Source of the DNA: Knoellia remsis | GTDB taxonomy: Bacteria > Actinomycetota > Actinomycetes > Actinomycetales > Dermatophilaceae | Assembly: GCF_003002895.1 (NCBI RefSeq) | Contig: NZ_PVTI01000022.1 | Span: 1-64,000, forward strand | Direction of reading: 5' to 3' | DNA: 64,000 bases | Shown here: piece by piece, positions 8,573 through 15,966 of the stretch | How the letters are laid out: each line of letters opens with the position of its first letter | Position numbering within the stretch: position 1 is the stretch's first letter | Notes under the pieces: generated by a model | The model's database searches: none | What the model was told of the DNA's origin: nothing | Seen by the model: only the letters and a program-made list of their open reading frames with translations | Translations under genes and position numbers: made by a program

Positions 8573-8751
8573 GATCGGGACGGGAGGTGAGCGCGCGGCA
8601 TACCGGCGCGGCTGTCCCCAACCGTCCAATTGGGTGAGATCGGGACGGGGTGTCCCCAACTGTCCAATTGGGTGAGATCGGGACGGGGGGTGAGCGGACG
8701 GCATACCGGCGCGGCTGTCCCTAACTGTCCAATTGGGTGAGATCGGGACGG
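8551..8751. repeat. Repeat family A, four tandem copies
   Basis: Four copies (about 8551-8584, 8615-8650, 8653-8688, 8718-8751) of a 33-35-bp unit: a CCAATTGG palindrome core inside outer arms close to CGTCCCGA and TCGGGACG. Two GGCATAC heptamers (8597-8603 and 8699-8705) sit between copies. The first copy contains the stop codon of the upstream gene. The array lies between convergent genes. Other loci: 47895-47929, 49995-50191 and 62641-62757. Confidence 0.85.
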
Positions 8752-8760
8752 CGCCGGGGG

Positions 8761-10965
8761 TCAGGCGCGGCGGGCGCGGCGGGTGGGCGCCACCGCGCGC
8801 AGGTCCTCCTCGAGGTTGCGCACGACGACGCTGACGATGAGCGGCACCGCCACCGTCGCGCCGACGGCCGGGATCGCCGTCCCCGAGTCGTTGATGAGGA
8901 ACCCGACCGTCAGGGTGATGACGACCGCGATGAGTCCCGAGCGCAGCGTCGGCGCCTTCTCGAACGACTTGGCCAGGCCCTTCGACCCCCACGACGTCGG
9001 CCGCGCCAGCACGTAGATCACGAAGATCAGGGCCGCCGGGACGAGCAGGGTGAGGGGAGCGTTGCCGGTGAGGATGTCCCAGTTCTGCTGGGCCTTGCGC
9101 TGCACGATGTCGAGCGCGTTGCCGTCGATGATCGCCTGGATGAAGTTGCCGAGGTGGGTGCGCTCGCTCGGCGCGCGCAGCCAGTCGAGGAACGCGACTC
9201 CGAGGAAGAGCCCGGCTGACCCGAGCCCGATGAGCAGGACCCGCTGCCAGGTCATCGCGATGCCGAGGATGGCGAGCACGAGGTAGGCGATGCCGGGGAT
9301 GAGGGCTGGTGGACCGCCGCCGTCGGCGCCCCAGAAGGGCGCCCCGTCGACGATGACGGTGCCGATGCCGAGGACGAGCACGGCCAGCGCCGCGACCCGT
9401 GGCCGACCCGCCCGGACGAGCACGCTCGAGACGGCAGTCGCGAGGAGCAGTGCCGACGTCGCGAAGAGCGCGAACGTCACGTTGCCCATGCCGTAGAACC
9501 GTCCGGCCACGACGGGCTGCAGGCCCATGAGGGAGGACTGCTGGAGCCGGGATCCGGTGATGACGTCTCCGGCGAGGACGGCCATCGTCACCGCCGCGAC
9601 GAAGGCGAGCGGGCCCAGAGCCGCACCGCCCCACGGGCCGCGCAGCGCGGCATACGCGATGAGGGCGACGAAGACGCCCACTGCGGCGACGATCGAGATC
9701 ATCGGGATCGGGAAGCGCCACCAGGGCAGCAGGTTCGCGAGGAACGTCGAGGCGGGCACGGCCGCGGCGGCGACCGCGACGACGCGCACGACGCCGAGGA
9801 CTCGGCGGCGGGTGTCGTCGGTGCCGATCTTGCCCTTCCAGACGAGCAGGACGAGGAGATAGATGACGAGCTGGCCGTAGGCGAACCCGTTGAAGAACGG
9901 CGGGACGAGGCTGTGCACCTCGTGGCTCGCGAGGTCATAGTCGACGAGGGACTGGAGCCGGTCCGCGGCCCGCTTCTCGGAGTTGTCCGGCGCCGACTCG
10001 CTCGTCATCGCGGCACCGCCGAGGCCGCTCGGCTTCGTGATCCCGGTGATGTCCATGAGGGTGACCGGCAGGTCCTGGGACTGGACGAGGCCGGGCTGGC
10101 GGGTCGAGTGCGACAGCAGCACGCCCGAGCCGAAGTTGGGTCCGCGAGCGACGACGAGCCGGAGGCGCTCGGTCACGCCGGCGTCGGACAGGCTCGCGAC
10201 GATGAAGTCGGCGCCACCCGGTGCGGCCGCGATGACGTCACCGATGCGCTTGTCGACGGTGGCGATCTGCTGCTCGCGCGACTGGGTCGGCACCTGCTCG
10301 CCCTCGGCGACGTCGTCGGGGTCGCGCACACTGCCGACGTCGACGATCGTCACGGGGCAGGTGTTCATGTCGACGAGGAGGTTCTCGTCCGAGTAGGGCG
10401 ACCAGCGGTCGACGGTGCCCTCGGGCATGGCGGCCGCGATGGCGGCGCCCGGACCGACGGGCTTGATGCACACGTCGGACTTCGCCGCAGCCTCACCGAG
10501 CAGGCCGAGCCGGGCGTCGAACTTGCGCGACTGCGCGGACTGCACGTACGTCTCCCAGTTCGCGACCTCGCCACCCTTCGGCTCCGCCACGGGTGGGCAC
10601 GGGCGCTGCTGGGGAGACCCCTTCCCGGTGCGCGGAGCGGAGGCGCGCGTCCCCGCCGAGAGCCCCAGCCAGCCGTCGACGGGACACGTGTTGGTCTCGA
10701 CGGAGCGCACCGACATCGCCGCACTCGAGCCGTCGCGCAGGAGCGTCCAGAGGTTCGGCGTCTTTTCCTTGGACACGTCGGTCCAGGTGATGCCGCCCGT
10801 GCCGATGAGCACGGTGGCCCCGAAGGGGTCCGGGGTGCCGGCTCGATGGGCGGCCGCGGAGCCGGGCACGCTGGCCGTGCTGCCCGAGGCGCCGATGGCC
10901 CATCCCCCGATGCCGAGAACCGCCACGACGGCGACGAACAGCGCAGCCAGGGCTCGACGAGTCAT
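8761..10965 (-). CDS. Large membrane protein with phosphatase-like extracytoplasmic domain
   Basis: A protein of 734 residues. After an N-terminal signal anchor comes a domain of about 330 residues outside the membrane. It opens with TVLIGTGGITWTDV and contains STRQPGLVQSQDLPVTLMD, patterns that recall the alkaline-phosphatase/phosphodiesterase superfamily. Metal ligands are not convincing, so the domain may be non-catalytic. About eleven membrane helices follow from residue 385. I recognise it as a conserved actinobacterial membrane protein of unknown function found near envelope glycosyltransferases. It is convergent with the MptB-like gene and divergent from the GT87 gene, so a role in lipoglycan modification or export is plausible. 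The start is set by a leaderless TAGGAT box. Confidence 0.7.
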   Translation of the reverse strand: MTRRALAALFVAVVAVLGIGGWAIGASGSTASVPGSAAAHRAGTPDPFGATVLIGTGGITWTDVSKEKTPNLWTLLRDGSSAAMSVRSVETNTCPVDGWLGLSAGTRASAPRTGKGSPQQRPCPPVAEPKGGEVANWETYVQSAQSRKFDARLGLLGEAAAKSDVCIKPVGPGAAIAAAMPEGTVDRWSPYSDENLLVDMNTCPVTIVDVGSVRDPDDVAEGEQVPTQSREQQIATVDKRIGDVIAAAPGGADFIVASLSDAGVTERLRLVVARGPNFGSGVLLSHSTRQPGLVQSQDLPVTLMDITGITKPSGLGGAAMTSESAPDNSEKRAADRLQSLVDYDLASHEVHSLVPPFFNGFAYGQLVIYLLVLLVWKGKIGTDDTRRRVLGVVRVVAVAAAAVPASTFLANLLPWWRFPIPMISIVAAVGVFVALIAYAALRGPWGGAALGPLAFVAAVTMAVLAGDVITGSRLQQSSLMGLQPVVAGRFYGMGNVTFALFATSALLLATAVSSVLVRAGRPRVAALAVLVLGIGTVIVDGAPFWGADGGGPPALIPGIAYLVLAILGIAMTWQRVLLIGLGSAGLFLGVAFLDWLRAPSERTHLGNFIQAIIDGNALDIVQRKAQQNWDILTGNAPLTLLVPAALIFVIYVLARPTSWGSKGLAKSFEKAPTLRSGLIAVVITLTVGFLINDSGTAIPAVGATVAVPLIVSVVVRNLEEDLRAVAPTRRARRA

Positions 10966-10972
10966 GGGCTGG

Positions 10973-10978
10973 ATCCTA
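10973..10978 (-). promoter_or_regulatory. -10 box of the large membrane protein gene (leaderless)
   Basis: TAGGAT on the minus strand, 7 nt before the ATG at 10965. Confidence 0.65.
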
Positions 10979-11053
10979 GGCGGGCCACGTGTGGGTGGCC
11001 TGCCGAGGCCGTGGGTGCCGGCTGGAGAAGGTGTGAAGGCCGGCGCCAACCAG

Positions 11054-11143
11054 CCCGGCTGGACACGCGGGCCGGCCCGGCTGGGACACGCGGGCCGGCC
11101 CGGCTGGGACACGCGGGCCGGCCCGGCTGGGACACGCGCGCCG
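11054..11143. repeat. GC-rich 23-bp tandem repeat in a divergent promoter region
   Basis: About four copies of a 22-23-bp unit (CCCGGCTGGGACACG plus a GGCCGG-rich end) at 11054-11075, 11076-11098, 11099-11121 and 11122-11143. The last has a changed end. The array sits between the divergent promoters of the large membrane protein and the GT87 gene. The units are nearly identical, which points to recent slippage. Confidence 0.85.
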
Positions 11144-11172
11144 CCGGGGGAGGCGCGCGGACGGCATACGGG

Positions 11173-11178
11173 GACAAT
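11173..11178 (+). promoter_or_regulatory. Possible -10 box of the GT87 gene (leaderless)
   Basis: GACAAT, 7 nt before the GTG at 11186. The first base departs from TANNNT. The same GACAAT form precedes the TrmH-family gene at 43169. An alternative ATG at 11177 would overlap the box. Confidence 0.45.
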
Positions 11179-11185
11179 GGGCACC

Positions 11186-12508
11186 GTGACCCCGACGAAC
11201 CCGCCGCGTGCCCGCTGGCTGTGGCCGCTCGCCGTCGTCGTCATTGCGCTCGCGGCGACGCCGGTCGTGTTGCGCTATCTCGTCTTCTGGCCGATGGACC
11301 AGTGGCAGGTCGACGTCGAGGTCTACCGCGAGGCGGGGGTGTCGATCCTCACCGGTCGGCCGATCTACTCGGCGATGACCGAGGCGCCGCAGCTGCTGCC
11401 GTTCACGTACCCGCCGTTCGCGGCGCTGCTCGCGCTGCCGCTCGCGTGGGTGCCGTTCGAGGTGGCCGCGTGGCTGTGGACCGCGGCGCAGGTCGCGGCC
11501 ACGACGGCGATCGTCTGGTATGCCGGGTGGCGGCTGTGGACGCGCGCCGGCGGGTGGGCGCCCCTCGCGCTCGCCGTGGTCGTCGCGCCGATGTTGTGGC
11601 TGCACCCGGTGTCGGACGGGATCCGGTTCGGTCAGGTCAACGCGTTCATGGTGCTCGCGTGCCTCATGGACCTGCGTCGCCCGCGGCCGCGGCTGCTCGC
11701 GCGGGTGCCGGCCGGCGTGCTCGTCGGGCTGGCGATGTCGGTCAAGCTGACGCCCGGGGTGTTCGTCATCCACTACCTCGTCAACCGCCGATGGCGCGAG
11801 GCGGCGACGGCGGTCGGGACCGCGGTCGGGGTGACCCTCGGGTCGTGGGTGCTGCTGCCGGAGGCGTCGTTCGCGTTCTGGGGCGGGGCGCTGCAGGACC
11901 CGACGCGGCTCGGGCCGAACTTCGGGACGTCGAACCAGTCGCTGCGCGGGCTGCTGCTGCGGGTCGGGCCGGACGGGACCGCGGGCACGGTGCTGTGGCT
12001 GGTGCTGGCCCTCGGCGTCGCAGTGTTCGGGTATGCCGTGGCGCGGCGGTTCTATCTGCGCGGCGACTCGGTGGGCGAGGTCGCGACCGTCGGGATGCTC
12101 GCGTGCCTCTGCTCTCCGGTCGCGTGGATCCACCACTTCCACTGGATCGTCGTCGTGGTGCTGGCGCTCGTCGGTGGGTGGCCGCTCGTGCGTGGGCGTC
12201 TCGTGGCGGCCGGCGTCGTCATGGCGTGGTTCCTCATGCGGATGCCGTGGTGGGGCATCTCGTGGCTCAACCATCCGGACTGGCCGGAGCTGCCGGGGCG
12301 GCTGCTGCAGAATGCCGACGTCGCCGGTGGGGTCGTCGCGCTCGGCCTGCTCTGGTGGGTGAGCCGCCGCCAGCCCATGGCGAACATGCCAACGGATCGT
12401 CGGTACGTCGTCAACGAGATCATCGAACGAGGGCGCCGTCGTCCCGTCCTTGATGACCGTTCCGAGGACGAGATCTTGGGCTACGACGAGCGCGGGCTCC
12501 CCTCCTGA
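11186..12508 (+). CDS. GT87-type alpha-mannosyltransferase with antitoxin-like tail
   Basis: A polytopic GT-C glycosyltransferase of 440 residues (DUF2029/GT87 family, typified by mycobacterial alpha-1,2-mannosyltransferases). The first outer loop has DVEVYREAGVSILTGRPIY with the expected Asp, then TYPPFAALLALPL, and about nine more helices. The last 43 residues, after WWVSRRQPM, are unrelated to the family. They end in RSEDEILGYDERGLPS, which looks like the C-terminus of a VapB (PSK-type) antitoxin, and the DNA there is less GC-rich than its surroundings. I infer that the gene has captured an antitoxin fragment. Donor is presumably polyprenyl-phosphomannose. It probably works with the membrane glycosyltransferase at 7076-8572. 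Confidence 0.8.
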   Translation: MTPTNPPRARWLWPLAVVVIALAATPVVLRYLVFWPMDQWQVDVEVYREAGVSILTGRPIYSAMTEAPQLLPFTYPPFAALLALPLAWVPFEVAAWLWTAAQVAATTAIVWYAGWRLWTRAGGWAPLALAVVVAPMLWLHPVSDGIRFGQVNAFMVLACLMDLRRPRPRLLARVPAGVLVGLAMSVKLTPGVFVIHYLVNRRWREAATAVGTAVGVTLGSWVLLPEASFAFWGGALQDPTRLGPNFGTSNQSLRGLLLRVGPDGTAGTVLWLVLALGVAVFGYAVARRFYLRGDSVGEVATVGMLACLCSPVAWIHHFHWIVVVVLALVGGWPLVRGRLVAAGVVMAWFLMRMPWWGISWLNHPDWPELPGRLLQNADVAGGVVALGLLWWVSRRQPMANMPTDRRYVVNEIIERGRRRPVLDDRSEDEILGYDERGLPS

Positions 12509-12531
12509 GCGTCGGGGGTGAGCGGACGGCA

Positions 12532-12537
12532 TACGCT
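12532..12537 (+). promoter_or_regulatory. -10 box of the DUF4446 gene (leaderless)
   Basis: TACGCT, 7 nt before the ATG at 12545. It overlaps a GGCATAC heptamer (12528-12534), so the heptamer contributes the first half of the -10 box. Confidence 0.7.
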
Positions 12538-12544
12538 GGCGGGC

Positions 12545-12961
12545 ATGTTCGCGCCGTCGTGGGCCGAGTGGTTGCTGCTCGCCCTCACCGTCCTGCTGCC
12601 GCTGGTGGTGCTCGCCGTGCTGCTCGTCGCCGTGTTGCGGTTGCGGGCGCGGGTGGCCCAGCTCGAGCGGCAGCGGCCTGTCGGGGCGGGGGAGCTCGCG
12701 GCGCTGCGCGCGGACATCGGCCAGGCGCTGCGGCACGTCGCGGTGGTCCGCTATGACGCGTTCGGGGACATGGGCGGCCGGCTGAGCTTCAGCGCGGCGA
12801 TCGTCGACGACCAGGGTGACGGGGTCGTGCTGTCGTCTATCCACGCGCGCGGGGAGTCCCGCACCTATGCCAAGGGGATCACCGACGGCGGCTCGGACGC
12901 GACCCTCACCCCGGAGGAGCAGCAGGCGCTGAGCGCGGCACGGACGGGGCGGCAGCGATGA
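12545..12961 (+). CDS. DUF4446 family membrane-anchored protein
   Basis: A protein of 138 residues with one N-terminal transmembrane helix (about residues 9-30), a short coiled coil (RLRARVAQLERQ), then the DUF4446 domain with VRYDAFGDMGGRLSFSAAIVDD and a GVVLSSIHARGESRTYAKGI strand pair. Function is unknown. In actinobacteria it is commonly found just upstream of pheA, as here, where its TGA overlaps the pheA ATG. The start is fixed by the leaderless promoter. Confidence 0.85.
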   Translation: MFAPSWAEWLLLALTVLLPLVVLAVLLVAVLRLRARVAQLERQRPVGAGELAALRADIGQALRHVAVVRYDAFGDMGGRLSFSAAIVDDQGDGVVLSSIHARGESRTYAKGITDGGSDATLTPEEQQALSAARTGRQR

Positions 12962-13923
12962 CGACGCGGTATGGCTACCTCGGGCCGGAGGGGACCTTCA
13001 CCCAGATGGCGCTGCAGTCATGGGTGACGGCGCACGAGGACGGTCCGGATGCGGCCGGAACCGGTGAGCAGGTGCCGTTCGGGTCGGTCGACCAGGCGCT
13101 GGATGCGTTGCGCCGCAGTGAGATCGACGCCGCGATGGTGCCGATCGAGAACTCCGTCGAGGGTGGCGTGTCCGCGACGCTCGATGCGCTCGCGTCCGGT
13201 GACCCGCTCGTCGTCACCGGCGAGGTCAACGTGCCGATCACGTTCGTGCTGGCTGCCCGCGCCGGTATGCCGCTCGCGGACGTGCGCTCGGTCGGCACCC
13301 ACTCGCACGCGTGGGCGCAGGTCCGCGGCTGGATGGACGCTCACCTTCCAGCGGCGACGTACGTCCCGACGTTGTCCACGGCCGCTGCCGCGGCCGGGCT
13401 GGGAGACGCGGGCGGGAGCGACGGTGGGCGCGCGGCATACGACGCCGCCGTCTGTGCCCCGGTGGCGGCGACGAACCACGGGCTGACGGTCCTCGCGACC
13501 GACATCGGGGACCGGGTCGGGGCGGTGACCCGGTTCGTCCTCGTGGCGCGACCGGGGGCGCTGCCGGAGCGGACCGGGGCGGACAAGACGACGGTCATGC
13601 TCTTCCAGCGCGACGACCGGGCCGGTGGGCTGCTCGAGCTGCTGGAGCAGTTCGCGGTGCGCGGCATCAACATGACGCGCCTGGAGTCGCGGCCGACGAA
13701 GGAGTCGCTCGGGTCCTACTGCTTCTCGATCGACTTCGAGGGGCATGTGTGGGACGAGCGGGTCGGCGAGGCGCTCATGGGGCTGAAGCGGGTGTGTGCG
13801 GAGGTGCGCTTCCTCGGGTCCTACCCGCGCGAGGACGGGGCGCAGGTCGAGGTAGCGCCGCTGACGACCGACGAGGACTTCGCCGGCGCGCGCGCCTGGC
13901 TGACGTCGCTGCGCCGGGGGTAG
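12958..13923 (+). CDS. pheA: Prephenate dehydratase
   Basis: A monofunctional enzyme of 321 residues converting prephenate to phenylpyruvate for phenylalanine synthesis. The catalytic domain opens with RYGYLGPEGTFTQMAL and contains VPIENSVEGGV (61-71), SVGTHSHAWAQ and the catalytic Thr-Arg-Phe at about 191-193. The C-terminal ACT domain has GINMTRLESRPTKESLGSYCF, the phenylalanine-binding ESRP motif. It is translationally coupled to the DUF4446 gene. A degenerate, internally deleted copy of its last 140 bp lies at 15454-15498, 1.5 kb downstream. Confidence 0.95.
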   Translation: MTTRYGYLGPEGTFTQMALQSWVTAHEDGPDAAGTGEQVPFGSVDQALDALRRSEIDAAMVPIENSVEGGVSATLDALASGDPLVVTGEVNVPITFVLAARAGMPLADVRSVGTHSHAWAQVRGWMDAHLPAATYVPTLSTAAAAAGLGDAGGSDGGRAAYDAAVCAPVAATNHGLTVLATDIGDRVGAVTRFVLVARPGALPERTGADKTTVMLFQRDDRAGGLLELLEQFAVRGINMTRLESRPTKESLGSYCFSIDFEGHVWDERVGEALMGLKRVCAEVRFLGSYPREDGAQVEVAPLTTDEDFAGARAWLTSLRRG

Positions 13924-13994
13924 TCCGTCGTTCGGTGTGCTCGGGCGCGATCCGTGTCCGGGAGACGGCGTGCGCAACGTTTCCGCGCCCGGTG

Positions 13995-14063
13995 CTCTGA
14001 TCTTGCGTCGTCCTTTGGGCCACCCTGACTCCGAGTGGCCCAAAGGACGACGCAAGATCAGAG
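13995..14063. terminator. Perfect 29-bp hairpin between convergent genes
   Basis: Arms 13995-14023 and 14035-14063 are perfectly complementary over 29 bp with an 11-nt loop. It lies between pheA and the convergent lysE-like gene and could end transcription in both directions. The stem is unusually long and exact for an intrinsic terminator, and there is no clear U-tract. Confidence 0.75.
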
Positions 14064-14174
14064 TGTTCGACGACGGGCCCAGCGGCCCAGCGGCCAGGCG
14101 GCTCGTCGGCGGGTTCGCTGCGAGGGACGGGGGAGTCGGCGCTCGGTGGGGAACCGGGTGGGGACAGGTCCGGG

Positions 14175-14798
14175 TCACAGGGCGCCGGCCGCGATGACGC
14201 TGGCGAGGACGAGGTAGACGATGCCCGCTGCGTAGTGCAGGACGGAGGCGGATCGCGCCGAGCGCAGGAACCGCGCATGGAAGGCGCCGGCGAGGACGCC
14301 GATGGAGCCGTAGAGCACGACCTCGCTCGCGACGTTGACGGCGCCGAGCATGGCGAGCTGGACGCGGGTGCTCTGGGCCGTGCCCACGAACTGCGGCAGC
14401 ACCGCGAGGAAGAACAGGATCACCTTCGGGTTGGTGAGGCTGACGATGACCCCGCGTCGATAGGGGCTGCCGGGGCGGGGGGCCGCCACCTCGGCGACCG
14501 TCGTGCGCTCATGGGCCTTGCGCAGGGTCACCCACGCGAGCCACGCGAGGTAGGCCGCGCCGACGAGCTTCACCGCGTCGAGGGCCGTCGGGTGGGACTC
14601 GGCGAGCTGGGCAACCCCCATCACGACGGCCAGGGCATACACGCTCATCCCCGTCCCGATGCCGAGAATCGCGGCCACCGCAGGCCGACGACCGCTCTCG
14701 AGCCCCACGGCGATCATGAACGCCATGTCGGGTCCGGGCGGTGCGAGGAACACCAGGATGACCGCCACGAATCCCGGCAGCACGGTGAGGTCAACCAT
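14175..14798 (-). CDS. LysE/RhtB family amino acid exporter
   Basis: A membrane protein of 207 residues with about six helices. The LysE family marks are APPGPDMAFMIAVGLESGRR near residues 19-38, GIGTGMSVYALAVVMGVA, and SLTNPKVILFFLAVLPQFV in the middle. Members export lysine, threonine, homoserine and similar compounds; the substrate cannot be read here. The chosen ATG has a strong AGGAGG upstream. A second in-frame ATG at 14831 sits 7 nt after a TAGACG box inside the palindrome, so the mRNA may begin there. It is divergent from a CGNR-type regulator, and the pair shares two palindromic sites. Confidence 0.85.
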   Translation of the reverse strand: MVDLTVLPGFVAVILVFLAPPGPDMAFMIAVGLESGRRPAVAAILGIGTGMSVYALAVVMGVAQLAESHPTALDAVKLVGAAYLAWLAWVTLRKAHERTTVAEVAAPRPGSPYRRGVIVSLTNPKVILFFLAVLPQFVGTAQSTRVQLAMLGAVNVASEVVLYGSIGVLAGAFHARFLRSARSASVLHYAAGIVYLVLASVIAAGAL

Positions 14799-14834
14799 CG
14801 CCTCCTCCTCTCCAGCATCGTTCCGCGACATGGG

Positions 14835-14853
14835 GAACCGTCTAAGACGGTTC
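14835..14853. promoter_or_regulatory. Palindromic operator 1 between lysE-like and CGNR genes
   Basis: GAACCGTCTAAGACGGTTC is a perfect palindrome with 9-nt arms around one base. It overlaps the probable promoter of the lysE-like gene. A weaker copy lies at 14877-14893. The adjacent CGNR-family protein is the likely binder. Confidence 0.7.
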
Positions 14854-14876
14854 TACATCGGGAGGCGGGAGGGCGC

Positions 14877-14893
14877 AACCGCCTAAGATGGTT
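14877..14893. promoter_or_regulatory. Palindromic operator 2 and -10 box of the CGNR gene
   Basis: AACCGCCTAAGATGGTT is an imperfect copy of the palindrome at 14835-14853. It contains TAAGAT (14884-14889), the -10 box, 6 nt before the ATG at 14896. Binding here would block the leaderless promoter, giving autoregulation. Confidence 0.65.
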
Positions 14894-14895
14894 CC

Positions 14896-15459
14896 ATGAG
14901 CGATGAGCCACCCCCGTTTCGTTCGGGCAACGTGCTCGCGACCACGTTCACCGGCACCCTGTCCGAGCGCCGGGGGGAGCCCGTGGAGCGGATCCCGACT
15001 CCGCAGCGGTTGATGGACTGGTTCGCCGAGCAGGGCCTTGCCGTGTCGTCGTGCTCCGCGGCCGAGCTGCGGCTCGCCCGCGGCCTGCGCGAAGCCATCC
15101 ACCGTGCCGCGACGCAGGTGGCGCAGGGCGCGGCCGTGAGGGCGGCTGACCGCCGGATCATCAATGACCGCGGCGCTGGTGGCCGGGCTCACGCGCGACT
15201 GGCCCCGGACGGCACTCGGCACTGGGTTCTGCCGTCGTCCTCCGTGGACGACGCGCTGGCGGTCATCGCGGCCGACGCCATCAGCCTGCTCACCGGCGAC
15301 CGCGACGGCAGGCTCGCGCTCTGCGCGTCACCGACGTGCCGGGCGGCCTTCCTGGACACGAGCCAGAGCCGCAGCCGCCGCTGGTGCGACATGAACACGT
15401 GCGGCAACCGGGAGAAGAAGGCGCGCTTCCGGGCCAGGCAGCGTGAGGGTCGCGGCTGA
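14896..15459 (+). CDS. CGNR zinc-finger (ABATE) regulator
   Basis: A protein of 187 residues. The N-terminal ABATE domain (residues about 8-125) starts with GNVLATTFTGTLSERRGEP and contains DDALAVIAADAISLLTG. The C-terminal CGNR zinc finger has CASPTC, then CDMNTCGNREKKARFRAR, giving the four cysteines and the CGNR motif that bind DNA. Such proteins are stress-induced regulators in actinobacteria. It is divergent from the lysE-like exporter with two palindromes between, so it probably controls both. Its stop codon lies in a duplicated piece of pheA. Confidence 0.85.
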   Translation: MSDEPPPFRSGNVLATTFTGTLSERRGEPVERIPTPQRLMDWFAEQGLAVSSCSAAELRLARGLREAIHRAATQVAQGAAVRAADRRIINDRGAGGRAHARLAPDGTRHWVLPSSSVDDALAVIAADAISLLTGDRDGRLALCASPTCRAAFLDTSQSRSRRWCDMNTCGNREKKARFRARQREGRG

Positions 15460-15498
15460 AGCGGGTGTGCGCGGAGGTGCGCTGCGCCGGGGATAGTC
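15454..15498 (+). pseudogene. Degenerate copy of the pheA 3' end
   Basis: This stretch matches 13781-13811 and then 13909-13926 of pheA, each with about one mismatch, the 97 bases between being deleted. It includes the last codons and stop of pheA. It is a relic of the duplication that flanks the lysE/CGNR cassette. Confidence 0.75.
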
Positions 15499-15531
15499 CA
15501 GCTGGGCCGCTGGTCGCACGGGCCGGCGCCG

Positions 15532-15537
15532 TAGGCT
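15532..15537 (+). promoter_or_regulatory. -10 box of the small membrane protein gene (leaderless)
   Basis: TAGGCT, 6 nt before the ATG at 15544. Confidence 0.65.
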
Positions 15538-15543
15538 GCGGGC

Positions 15544-15804
15544 ATGGACGCGATGCCACCGATGGAGAATGCGGTCCACCCGCCGCGGGAGGACCCTCCG
15601 ACGTGGTCCGAACGGCACCCTCGCGCGATGGCGTGGCTGAGGTGCCTCCCTCCGCTCGCGTTCATGGTGCTGATGGTGGGACGTCTTGAGGAGGACGGGT
15701 TGGACTGGTGGCCGGTCGCTGGTCTCGTGGCCGCCTCGATGGTTCTGGGCGCCAACCTCACGATGGCGGTGTCGGGCGCCGACCGGGGCGCTGACTCGGC
15801 CTAG
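15544..15804 (+). CDS. Small membrane protein of unknown function
   Basis: A protein of 86 residues with two hydrophobic segments, about residues 34-46 (LPPLAFMVLMVG) and 56-76 (WPVAGLVAASMVLGANLTMAV), and a proline- and charge-rich N-terminus. I do not recognise the family. It stands alone, with its own leaderless promoter and a hairpin terminator downstream. Coding is supported by the promoter position and by codon use like its neighbours. Confidence 0.6.
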   Translation: MDAMPPMENAVHPPREDPPTWSERHPRAMAWLRCLPPLAFMVLMVGRLEEDGLDWWPVAGLVAASMVLGANLTMAVSGADRGADSA

Positions 15805-15874
15805 CGGAGGCCGCCCGCTGAAGACGAAGCGCCCACGGTTCGGCGCTTCGTCGTGCGTGTCCTTCCAGTGCTTG

Positions 15875-15931
15875 GGTCTTGACCCGTACTCTGGAACACC
15901 ACTGGGCCGTTCCACAGTACGGGTCAAGACC
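15875..15931. terminator. 23-bp hairpin between convergent genes
   Basis: Arms 15875-15897 and 15909-15931 pair over 23 bp with a single mismatch around an 11-nt loop. It lies between the small membrane protein gene and the convergent acyltransferase gene, and may terminate both. Confidence 0.75.
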
Positions 15932-15966
15932 TGAGTGTGAACCCGACCGATGCACCGAGCGTCGCC

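Noticed and set aside
8551-8751. CRISPR-like array
   Set aside because: Spacing between units is irregular (3-31 bp), spacers repeat, and no cas genes are near. It is a palindromic repeat array.
10976-12844. Long minus-strand open frame opposite the GT87 gene
   Set aside because: Arg/Pro/His-rich translation without any domain; the plus-strand frame encodes a recognisable GT-C enzyme.
14831-14831. ATG at 14831 as the LysE start
   Set aside because: It has a possible -10 box 7 nt upstream, but the extra residues are not LysE-like and a strong AGGAGG precedes the ATG at 14798. Kept only as a possible transcript start.
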